This document shows positions 33,746 to 44,761 of a stretch of DNA of 48,486 nucleotides, piece by piece. The stretch is from NCBI GenBank assembly GCA_030430165.1, contig JAUIGL010000049.1:1-48486 (forward strand), given 5' to 3'. Numbering within the stretch: the stretch's first letter is position 1; the number at the start of each line of letters is the position of its first letter. The position numbers and the translations under genes are program-made. This DNA is from a bacterium (lineage in GTDB: Bacteria; Desulfobacterota; Binatia; HRBIN30; CADEER01). The notes beneath the pieces are model-generated. The model was not told where the DNA came from. It worked only from the letters and a program-made list of their open reading frames with translations, and did no database searches.

Positions 33746-34030
33746 ATGTCCAGCGAAGCCGGCAACGAGAAGATTCTCGACCTGCTGCGTCCCTATGCCG
33801 CCAACTGGAGCGGAACGCTCAAGCGCGGCGACGTCGTCATTCCCAGCGAGGAGCTGTCACAGCTGGTCGAGCAGCTGGCGGCGCTGCTCGCCGACCCGGC
33901 AACCGGCGGCGCCGAAGCCAGCGAGATCGAGGTCTTCGAGGTCCTGCGGGCGGCCAGCCGATCGGCATCCCTGCAAACCCAGGCGGCCAAGCTGCGCCAG
34001 GCGTTTCTCATCCAGCGCCGGCCGCGCTGA
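33746..34030 (+). CDS. Hypothetical small helical protein
   Basis: A 94-aa protein with no recognised family. It appears mostly helical and acidic, with a basic C-terminus (LRQAFLIQRRPR). It has no signal peptide, membrane segment or cysteine. An in-frame ATG at 33713 would place the extended -10 inside the gene, so I prefer 33746. It is followed after 13 bases by the GspG-like membrane protein gene, probably in one transcript. Confidence 0.6.
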   Translation: MSSEAGNEKILDLLRPYAANWSGTLKRGDVVIPSEELSQLVEQLAALLADPATGGAEASEIEVFEVLRAASRSASLQTQAAKLRQAFLIQRRPR

Positions 34031-34043
34031 TCGGCGGCTGGCG

Positions 34044-34754
34044 ATGCGCCGCCTGCTCCTCGCCTGCGCCGGCTTTGCCGCGACACCGCTGTTGGTCTGG
34101 TGTTTCGCGAGCCTCGCCGGGCTGGCGCTGGGCCGCGACCTGCACGAGTGGGCGAAGCACGACGCGGCGCACCCGATCACGCGATCGGTGTTGGTGGCGA
34201 CCGAGCTGCACCGCCGCGAGCAACAGCGCGTGCCCACCACAGACGAGGGCCTGAGCTCGCTGGTACCCGAGTACATCGCGGGGATTCCGCGCGATCCATG
34301 GGCGCGACCGCTCATCTATAAGACCCAGGGCGCCGACTGGGCCGATATCGTCAGCCTCGGACGCGACGGCGCTCCCGGCGGCTACGGTCTCGATACCGAC
34401 GTCAGCGCGCGCTACGGCAGCCCGTCGACGAGCCCGCCGCGACTGATCAACCTGGCGCTGGTCGGACTGCTCGGCCTGCTGCCGCTGGGCGCGTACGCAC
34501 TTGCCAGGCTGCGGCCGCGCTGGTTGCCGTTGCTCGCCGGAGTCGCCGGGTTCTGGGGCTACGCCGTCTGCATCACGGTCGCCCCCGACGCTGCCGCGTC
34601 ACTCGGGCTCATCGCCGCGTTTGCCGCGGTCGTCACCGCGTTCTCCGGCGCCTTGGTGTGTGCCCAAAGGCTGCCCGGGGGCCCCGCCATGGCCCTCGCC
34701 GGGACCCTGCTCTGCCAGGTCGCCTGCGCCTGGATGATCGGCGCCATCGCCTGA
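34044..34754 (+). CDS. Membrane protein with GspG-like pseudopilin C-terminal domain
   Basis: 236 aa. One N-terminal hydrophobic helix (7-30) is followed by a soluble segment (about 50-120) that matches the GspG/type II pseudopilin C-terminal module: VPTTDEGLSSLVPEYIAG, IPRDPWARPLIYK, then SLGRDGAPGG with the Asp cluster that binds calcium in GspG. Three to four further helices fill 135-236. The N-terminus lacks the prepilin peptidase motif, so this is not an ordinary pseudopilin. The fold may be reused as an extracytoplasmic sensor or interaction module. Function unknown. Confidence 0.7.
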   Translation: MRRLLLACAGFAATPLLVWCFASLAGLALGRDLHEWAKHDAAHPITRSVLVATELHRREQQRVPTTDEGLSSLVPEYIAGIPRDPWARPLIYKTQGADWADIVSLGRDGAPGGYGLDTDVSARYGSPSTSPPRLINLALVGLLGLLPLGAYALARLRPRWLPLLAGVAGFWGYAVCITVAPDAAASLGLIAAFAAVVTAFSGALVCAQRLPGGPAMALAGTLLCQVACAWMIGAIA

Positions 34755-34813
34755 GCCGCGGCCGTGACCAGCGGCCGCGATCGCGCTATGCTGCGCCGCG
34801 TGGAGGTGACGGG

Positions 34814-34966
34814 ATGAGGGAAAGATCGCAAGCGCGACCAAACGCGGAGCCGGACGTCATGCAGCACTGCCCCAACTGCGGCCACCGGGGAGTCTGGCAA
34901 AAGTGCAAGCTGCTCTGCGACAATCAGAAATGCAGCGTCCACATCATTCTCGCCTGCATCGACTGA
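34814..34966 (+). CDS. 50-aa Cys-rich zinc-binding protein
   Basis: A short gene in a 267-base gap between larger genes. After a polar head, residues 17-48 hold CPNC, CKLLC, C and C (HCPNCGHRGVWQKCKLLC, then NQKC and LAC), enough for one or two zinc sites. GGAGGTGACGGG upstream of the ATG supports the start. No family recognised. A third small Cys-knuckle protein in this window. Confidence 0.6.
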   Translation: MRERSQARPNAEPDVMQHCPNCGHRGVWQKCKLLCDNQKCSVHIILACID

Positions 34967-35021
34967 GGGCGGTTGATCTGGCCCCGCAGCGGTGCCAGCG
35001 TTGGCTGCGTACGGAGATGGC

Positions 35022-35441
35022 ATGACCCCGAAAGCCAAGACCAGCGCCAAAAAATCGAAGCCAGCCGCAAAGCGGACGCCGCGCAAGAAGCGTCCCGCTC
35101 CGCCGCAGTCGCTCGGCGAGTACCTGCGCCGACAGCGCAAGCTCGCCGACGTTTCGATCCGCAAGGTGGCCGAGCAAACCGGGGTGCCGATCTCGCTCAT
35201 CACCGACATAGAAAACGGCATCCGGCAGCCGAGCCGCGCCATCCTCGGGTCACTCGCCGGCGCACTGCGACTCTCCGCAGACACATTGAATCTGCAGGCC
35301 GGCGTCCTCGACCCCAAGGCAGCTGAGGAGTCGGACGTCGTGCGCGAGATCGGGCGCGACCCGATGCTGAGCCAGCGCCAGGCAGAGATCCTGGTCGACC
35401 TCTACCGAACCTTCCGCGCCCTGAACGACAGCGACGTCTGA
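35022..35441 (+). CDS. Xre-family regulator with Lys-rich N-terminal tail
   Basis: A 139-aa protein. Residues 1-26 are Lys/Pro-rich (TPKAKTSAKKSKPAAK), then a helix-turn-helix of the HTH_3 type at about 32-85 (VSIRKVAEQTGVPISLITDIENG). A helical tail follows (DPMLSQRQAEILVDLYRTFRAL). ATG 35022 was preferred to a start 30 bases upstream because the extra residues are not conserved in style. It lies alone ahead of mfd. Target unknown. Confidence 0.8.
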   Translation: MTPKAKTSAKKSKPAAKRTPRKKRPAPPQSLGEYLRRQRKLADVSIRKVAEQTGVPISLITDIENGIRQPSRAILGSLAGALRLSADTLNLQAGVLDPKAAEESDVVREIGRDPMLSQRQAEILVDLYRTFRALNDSDV

Positions 35442-35497
35442 GCGCGCTGTCCGGCTCGCGGGGCGGCGGCCCACCGGGCTACCGCCACGATTCGAGC

Positions 35498-39068
<3,571 letters not shown>

Positions 39069-39082
<14 letters not shown>

Positions 39083-40049
39083 CCGAATCCGCTCCGTGCC
39101 CTCCGGCCGCCGCCGGCGGCTCCTGTCCTGTCTCGCCGCCATTGCCATCGCCGTCGCTGCCGACGGCGCCGCCGCGATCGTCATCAACCGGATCCTGGCG
39201 ACGATCGACGGCGATCCGGTCACGCTCTACGAAGTAAAGGCCTTCACCGCCGGCAATCCGCTCGCCGCGCAACTCAACGAACAGAATCCGCAAGCGCTGC
39301 TCGACGCGCTGATCACCTCGCGCCTGATCCGCATCGAGGTCGAATCGCGCGGCATTTCGATCGGCGACGCCGAGATCGACAACTACATCAACCAGATCCG
39401 GCAGCAGAATCAGCTGACCGAGGAACAGCTCTACCAGGTGATCGCCGAGCAGGGTCTGAGCCGCGAGGCCTACCGCGCCCAGATCCGCGAGGAGCTCGAG
39501 CGGGCGCAGCTGATCAACCGCGAGATCCGCGGCAAGGTCAACGTCACGCCGGAAGACATCGAGCGCTACTACGAGGCCAACCTGTCCGACTACGAGCAGT
39601 CGCCCGAGGTCACCGTCTCCCACATCATGTTCCGGCTGCCCGAAGACGCGCCGCAGAACGAAGTCGACCGCGCCATGCAACGCGCCGATCAGGTCCACGA
39701 CGAGCTCGAGGACGGCGAGGACTTCGCCGACCTGGCTCGGCAGTACTCCGAGGACCCGGCGGCCGAGGGCGGCGGCTCGCTGGGGACCTTCCGCACCGGC
39801 ACCATGCTCGACGCGCTCAACGACGCAGTCGAGGACCTCGACGTCGGCGAGTACAGCGACCCGGTGCGCAGCAGCGTCGGTATTCACATCGTCCGCCTCG
39901 ACGCGCGCAGCGACGCCACGCACACACCGGTCGAAGAGCTCTCCGACGGGATCCGGGAGAAACTCTACGCCGAGGCACTGGAGAAGAGGTACGCGCGCTG
40001 GCTCACCGAAGACCTGCGCGAACGCCACCACGTCGAGATGATCGAGTGA
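39069..40049 (+). CDS. surA: SurA-like periplasmic peptidyl-prolyl isomerase
   Basis: 326 aa. Signal peptide at 18-36 (SCLAAIAIAVAADGAAA). A SurA_N chaperone region (about 37-170, beginning INRILATIDGDPVTLYEV) is followed by one parvulin domain (about 180-280, with VSHIMFRLPED and ARQYSEDPAAEGGGSLG). E. coli SurA has two parvulin domains; here only one is present. It helps outer-membrane protein folding. Start: ATG 39069, inside the end of mfd (14-base overlap). The downstream gene is pdxA, as in the E. coli surA-pdxA order. Confidence 0.85.
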
Positions 40050-41089
40050 GGCCGCGGCCGACCCTCGCGGTCAGCATGGGCGACCCCGCCGGAATCGGCC
40101 CCGAGGTCACGGTCGCCGCGCTGGCGCGCAGCATGCCCCGGGCCGACGTCGTCCTGGTCGGTGACCCGGAGGTCTGGCGCGAAGCCGTCGAGCGCGCTGG
40201 CGCCCCGCTCGAGCTGCGCGACTACGCCCCCGGCGCCAGCCGGCGCCGCCGCTCGATTTCACTGTTTGCCGCCGCCAAGCTGCGCCCTCGCGAGCGCGTT
40301 CCGGCGAAGCCGAGCCGCGCCGGCGGACGCGCCGCCTATGCATCGATCGTCGCCGCGGTCGAGCTGATCCGCAGCGGCGCCGCCGACGCGCTGGTGACCG
40401 CCCCGATCAACAAGGCCAACCTGGCAGCCGCAGGTTGCTGCGCCACCGGTCACACCGAGCTGCTCGCCGAGCTTTGCGGCGGCGCCGAGGTGCGGATGAT
40501 GATGGTCGGACCGCGCCTCCGGGTGGCACTGGTGACGACCCACCTGGCGATCGCCGACCTGCCCGCGGCGATCGAGCGCGGCGGCGTCCGTCGCACCATC
40601 GAAATCGCCGACCGCGCCCTGCGCCAGCACTTCGCCATCGCTGCGCCGCGCATCGCCGTGACCGGACTCAACCCCCACGCCGGGGAGAGCGGACTCTACG
40701 GCCGCGAGGAAATCGACGTGGTCGGTCCGGCGGTGCGCCAGGCGCGCCGCAAGGGGATCGACGTCACCGGCCCGATCGCCGCCGACACCGCCTTTCCGAT
40801 CGCCGCCGGCGGCGCCTTCGACGTCGTCGTCTGCATGTACCACGACCAGGCCCTGGCCCCCTTCAAGCTACTCCATTTCGACGACGGCGTGAATTTCACC
40901 GCCGGGCTGCCGTTCGTCCGCACCTCGCCCGATCACGGCACCGCCTACGACATCGCCGGCCGCGCAATCGCCCGCGCCGACAGCATGATCGCGGCGATCG
41001 AGACCGCGGCGCGCTGCGCCGGCGCGGCGCCGGGCCGGCGGGGCGCCGCCGTGGGCACCTTGCATTCGACCGGCGAAAAGCGGAAGTAG
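40046..41089 (+). CDS. pdxA: 4-hydroxythreonine-4-phosphate dehydrogenase
   Basis: A 347-aa PdxA, which oxidises 4-hydroxythreonine-4-phosphate for pyridoxal phosphate synthesis. N-terminal SMGDPAGIGPE, the PINKA block, and metal-binding His residues in ATGHTELL, MYHDQALAPF and SPDHGTAYDIAG are all present. The start is GTG 40046, overlapping the surA-like stop as GTGA, so it is translationally coupled. The C-terminus is a short Arg/Ala-rich tail. Cytoplasmic dimer. Confidence 0.96.
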   Translation: MRPRPTLAVSMGDPAGIGPEVTVAALARSMPRADVVLVGDPEVWREAVERAGAPLELRDYAPGASRRRRSISLFAAAKLRPRERVPAKPSRAGGRAAYASIVAAVELIRSGAADALVTAPINKANLAAAGCCATGHTELLAELCGGAEVRMMMVGPRLRVALVTTHLAIADLPAAIERGGVRRTIEIADRALRQHFAIAAPRIAVTGLNPHAGESGLYGREEIDVVGPAVRQARRKGIDVTGPIAADTAFPIAAGGAFDVVVCMYHDQALAPFKLLHFDDGVNFTAGLPFVRTSPDHGTAYDIAGRAIARADSMIAAIETAARCAGAAPGRRGAAVGTLHSTGEKRK

Positions 41090-41137
41090 TCGAGGTTCGC
41101 GCCGGCCACACCCGGGCACCACGAGGAGGTCAGAAGC

Positions 41138-41701
41138 ATGGGCAAGGACGCCTTCGAAGATCGACGCAAAGCGCTCGAGGAATCCTTTTTCCGCAAGCAG
41201 GACCAAGAGCTGCTGCAGGCGATGCGGGAGAAGCGGAGCCAAGCCCACGACCGCGCCAGGCTCAGCGAGGCGACCGGTATCCTCGACGAGAAGGTCCTCG
41301 ACGACCTGCTATCGCAAGGCGTCGACGCCGCATCGACCAATGCCCTGGTGGTCGTACCTCTGGTATGGGTCGCCTGGGCGGACCAGAAAGTGGACGACAG
41401 CGAGCGTGCGGCGATTCTGCAGGCCGCCGAAAAAGAGGGGATTACCAAGGACTACCCCGCGCATAAGCTGATCGAATCCTGGCTCAAAACGCGGCCGAGC
41501 CGCGAGCTGTTCGACGCCTGGGCTCGCTACACCAAGACCTTTGCCGACAGTCTGGGAAGCGAATCCGCCACCAGGCTGCGCGACACCGTCGTCGGACGGG
41601 CACGCAGGGTGGCCGAGGCAGCCGGCGGAATCCTCGGACTGGCCTCGGTTTCGGATGCGGAAAAGCGAGCCCTCGAGCAGATTTCCGAGGCTTTCGACTG
41701 A
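41138..41701 (+). CDS. TerB-like domain protein
   Basis: A 187-aa protein. The charged helical N-terminus (1-45) is followed by a TerB-like helical domain (about 60-187), with the typical line LVWVAWADQKVDDSERAAI that carries the acidic Asp/Glu pattern of TerB/DjlA-type folds. No membrane segment. GAGGAGGT lies 8 bases before the ATG. TerB folds appear in tellurite resistance and in sensing or regulatory proteins; no ter genes flank it, so the role is unknown. Confidence 0.75.
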   Translation: MGKDAFEDRRKALEESFFRKQDQELLQAMREKRSQAHDRARLSEATGILDEKVLDDLLSQGVDAASTNALVVVPLVWVAWADQKVDDSERAAILQAAEKEGITKDYPAHKLIESWLKTRPSRELFDAWARYTKTFADSLGSESATRLRDTVVGRARRVAEAAGGILGLASVSDAEKRALEQISEAFD

Positions 41702-41714
41702 TTTTTCGGGTTTG

Positions 41715-41757
41715 CCCAGCCGGTCGGCGGTGTGCTAAGCCCGCCGAAACCGCTGGG
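41715..41757 (+). terminator. Terminator-like hairpin after the TerB-like gene
   Basis: CCCAGC, GGT and CGGCGG (41715-41730) pair with CCGCCG, ACC and GCTGGG (41741-41757), giving 15 base pairs with small bulges. It lies 14 bases past the stop. No T-tract follows. Confidence 0.5.
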
Positions 41758-41808
41758 AAGGGCGACAGACCCAAACCTGGCTCATACGCGACGCGGGAGG
41801 GGCAGCGG

Positions 41809-43017
41809 ATGAGGATGACCGGTTCGCACGGCAACGGCGCCAAACACTTCGCCCCGCTGCTGCTCGCCGCGATCTGTATGGTCGCGGTGGGATGCGCTCC
41901 GACCAAGCCTCGTCCGTCGCGCACCGACGTCGCCTACGGCGGCCGCTCCGACAGCCGGCGCCGCGCCAAGATCAGCCCGCACGCGGCGCGCGCGGCGCGC
42001 GACGCCCTGGTCCAGGAAGCCATCGCCAAGCGCCTGCGAGAGCACGAGGCGGCCGAGCCGCAGCTGGCTCCAAAGCCGAGCCAGATCGCCGCCGAGCACG
42101 ACCGCGTCGATCACTTCGTCCGTCACTACACCGAGGACGATCGCTGGGTCGTCCCGCAATCCCTCGAACGCGGCCGGCCCTATCTGCCGATGATTCGCAC
42201 CACTCTCGAAGCCGCCGGCGTGCCGCGTGAGATCGCCTATCTGCCGGTCGTCGAGAGCCGCTTCACCAGCTACGCCCGATCGGGGGCCGGCGCCGCCGGA
42301 CTCTGGCAATTCATGCGCAGCACCGGCCGCCGCTATGGCCTGCGCGTCGACAGTTGCGTCGACGAGCGCCTCGATCCGGTGCTCTCGACCCGGGCCGCCG
42401 CCAAGTACCTCGCCCGCCTGTACGACCACTTCAACGATTGGCACCTGGCCCTCGCCGCCTACAACGCCGGCGAAGGCCGCATCGCCCGCCTGATGCGCAA
42501 ACACGACGCCGAGGACTATTGGGAGCTGGTCGACCGCGGCCTGCTGCCGCGCGAAACCGCCGACTTCGTCCCCAAGCTGATCGCCGTCGCAACCATCGCC
42601 AAGGACCCGAAACAACCCCGCATCGCCCGCGTCGCCAGCGCGGCCGACGACGAGACGACGCGGTGGCCGGTACAGGCGCCGATCAGCCTGAAGACGGTCG
42701 CCAAGCTCGCCGGGGTCGATCGCCAAGCCATCGAACAGCTCAACCCCTCGCTGCGCTGCGGCCGCGTCCCGCGCGGCGGCTATGCGGTGCGGTTGCCGCG
42801 ACAGCAGGTCGCCGCCTTCGAGAACGCCTACACCTCGCTCGACCCGCAGACCCTGGTCTACGGCGATGGGGTGCACCGGGTCCGCCGCGGCGAGAGCCCG
42901 GCCTCGATCGCCCGCCTGTACGGCATCTCGGTGCGCGACCTGATGCGCGAGAACGACATCCGCAACCCGCGCCGGTTGCGCGTCAACACCCGCCTGCGCA
43001 TCCCCGACCCGATCTGA
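41809..43017 (+). CDS. mltD: MltD-like membrane-bound lytic transglycosylase with LysM
   Basis: 402 aa. A lipoprotein-like signal peptide ends in VAVGC (Cys about 24). The lysozyme-like SLT domain (about 120-255) has the catalytic Glu in LPVVESRF, then GAAGLWQFMRSTGRRYGL and LALAAYNAGEGRI. One LysM at the C-terminus (about 347-395, VRRGESPASIARLYGIS) follows a degenerate LysM-like segment (about 290-330). It cleaves the murein glycan strand, attached to the outer membrane. GGGAGGGG precedes the ATG. Confidence 0.9.
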   Translation: MRMTGSHGNGAKHFAPLLLAAICMVAVGCAPTKPRPSRTDVAYGGRSDSRRRAKISPHAARAARDALVQEAIAKRLREHEAAEPQLAPKPSQIAAEHDRVDHFVRHYTEDDRWVVPQSLERGRPYLPMIRTTLEAAGVPREIAYLPVVESRFTSYARSGAGAAGLWQFMRSTGRRYGLRVDSCVDERLDPVLSTRAAAKYLARLYDHFNDWHLALAAYNAGEGRIARLMRKHDAEDYWELVDRGLLPRETADFVPKLIAVATIAKDPKQPRIARVASAADDETTRWPVQAPISLKTVAKLAGVDRQAIEQLNPSLRCGRVPRGGYAVRLPRQQVAAFENAYTSLDPQTLVYGDGVHRVRRGESPASIARLYGISVRDLMRENDIRNPRRLRVNTRLRIPDPI

Positions 43018-43267
43018 CCGGTTCGCCGCGGCGCCCATCCCGCCCAGCGCGCGAGCCCCGGCGGAAAATGCCGGCGCGCGCCACCGCGCGAGGGCGCGGG
43101 AGGCGCTCCCTGGGCGCACTCATATTGACTCCGCTCGGGTGCTCGTAGATGCTTGCCGTTTAACGTGTTCCGGTCCCGGAGCGCGTTTCGAGCAATCACC
43201 CATCGCGGGCGGAGGACTCCAACAGGCGCCTGCGGTTCGACTTTTTTCCCCACGACAGGAGAGAACG

Positions 43268-44518
43268 ATGCCCGATCTCGTGCCCGTACACGGCGGCCTC
43301 GACGCGCCGGTTTCGCGAACGATTCCCCTCTCACGCCGACAGAAGTTCTTCAGCGACGTCGCCGGACTCCCGAAAATCGAGGTCACGCGGGCCGATCTGT
43401 CCACCGTCTACCGCATCGCCGACGGCACCCTGTCGCCGTTGACCGGGCCGATGGACGAGGAAACCTGGCACCACGTTCTCGACAACGAGTGCATCGAGAA
43501 CGGCTTCCGCAACTACGCCTGGACCGCGCCGGTCTCGTTCCCGGTCACCGACGCCGAGGCCAAGGCCCTGTCGGTCGGCCAGCACGCGGCGATCGTCCAC
43601 TCCGGCGATCCGGTCGCGGTTCTCAAGGTGAGCAGCGTGTTCGCCTGGGACAAGCCCAAGCACGTCGAGAAGTTCTACGGCACCACGCGCACCGACCACC
43701 CGGGCGGTCACATGATCGTCGACGACGAGCGCACCCAGCTGGTCGGCGGCGAGATCTACGCGCTGCCGCAGCCGGTCGATCCGACCTACGGCCACCTGGT
43801 GATGTCGCCGCGCCAGACGAGAACCCTGATCGCCGAGCGCGGTTGGGAACGGGCGCTCGCCTTCCAGACGCGCAACCCGTTGCACCGCGCACACGAGTAC
43901 GCGCTGGTCGCCGGGGTCGAAAAGCTGACCGGGCAGGGCTTCCTCGCCGGCGCCGTGCTCAACCCGCTGATCGGCGAGCTCAAGGGCGACGACGTCCCGG
44001 CCAGCGTGCGCATGCAGTGCTACCGCGAGCTGCACGACCGCGAGCTGCTCGGCGAAGGCGACAAGGACGAGGCGCTGTGGAAGCAGCGCGGCTACGACCT
44101 GACCGAGGTCTTCGAGCTGGTCGGCCTCGACATCAAGATGCTCTACGGCGGCCCCAAGGAGGCGGTGATGCACGGCGTCTACCGCCAGAACCACGGCTTC
44201 ACCGACATCGTCATCGGCCGCAAGCACGCCGACGCTCCGTTCGACGACGGCGAAGCGATCTGGGGTGACTTCGACGCCCAGGAGATCTTCAACGACCTCA
44301 AGGGCGACCTCCGCATCCAGCCGTGCAACATCGGCTTCGCCGCCTTCTACGAAAGCCTCGGCCGCGTCGACCTGATGGAAAACCACAAGGACGAGAAGCC
44401 GGTGTTCATCTCCGGCTCGAAGGTGCGCGAGCTGCTCACCTCCGGCGAGCACCCAGACGCGCGCATCCTGCGCCCGGAGATCGCCGACATCCTGATCGAG
44501 TACTACAAGTCCAAGTGA
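43268..44518 (+). CDS. sat: Sulfate adenylyltransferase (ATP sulfurylase)
   Basis: 416 aa, homo-oligomeric Sat type, which makes APS from sulfate and ATP. The N-terminal PUA-like domain covers about 1-150. The catalytic QTRNPLHRAHEY (HxxH-type) lies near residue 198, and GRKHAD lies near 320. It resembles the single-subunit enzyme of sulfate assimilation and of sulfate or sulfur respirers. AGGAGA precedes ATG 43268; an upstream in-frame start would add 43 residues unlike the family. No APS reductase, sulfite reductase or transporter gene is beside it, so the pathway direction is not decided. The 250-base upstream gap has only a weak promoter-like TTGACT (43125) and a TAGATG. Confidence 0.95.
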   Translation: MPDLVPVHGGLDAPVSRTIPLSRRQKFFSDVAGLPKIEVTRADLSTVYRIADGTLSPLTGPMDEETWHHVLDNECIENGFRNYAWTAPVSFPVTDAEAKALSVGQHAAIVHSGDPVAVLKVSSVFAWDKPKHVEKFYGTTRTDHPGGHMIVDDERTQLVGGEIYALPQPVDPTYGHLVMSPRQTRTLIAERGWERALAFQTRNPLHRAHEYALVAGVEKLTGQGFLAGAVLNPLIGELKGDDVPASVRMQCYRELHDRELLGEGDKDEALWKQRGYDLTEVFELVGLDIKMLYGGPKEAVMHGVYRQNHGFTDIVIGRKHADAPFDDGEAIWGDFDAQEIFNDLKGDLRIQPCNIGFAAFYESLGRVDLMENHKDEKPVFISGSKVRELLTSGEHPDARILRPEIADILIEYYKSK

Positions 44519-44524
44519 GGTAAC

Positions 44525-44548
44525 GGGGGCGGCGCCGGCGCCGCCCCC
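44525..44548 (+). terminator. Perfect 24-bp GC palindrome after sat
   Basis: The segment is its own reverse complement, GGGGGCGGCGCC then GGCGCCGCCCCC, beginning 7 bases after the sat stop. It would form a very stable hairpin in the transcript. The following 213 bases to the acyltransferase gene show no other feature. Confidence 0.6.
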
Positions 44549-44761
44549 GCACCCCGCCGGCGCGAGCCGCAGCCGGCGGCGAGCGGTCGCGCTGCTTGAC
44601 CGCAACCGGACGAGAAGCACTAATGCCGGCCGATGGACGGGCGCGGAATCCAATCCCTCGGCGCGTGCGGGTCTGAGCAGAGAGCACCAGCGGCGCAGAC
44701 ACCCGAGCCGGCAACGCCCGAGATCGACCACGCGGGCGCGCCGAGCGGAGCTCGCTGAGCC

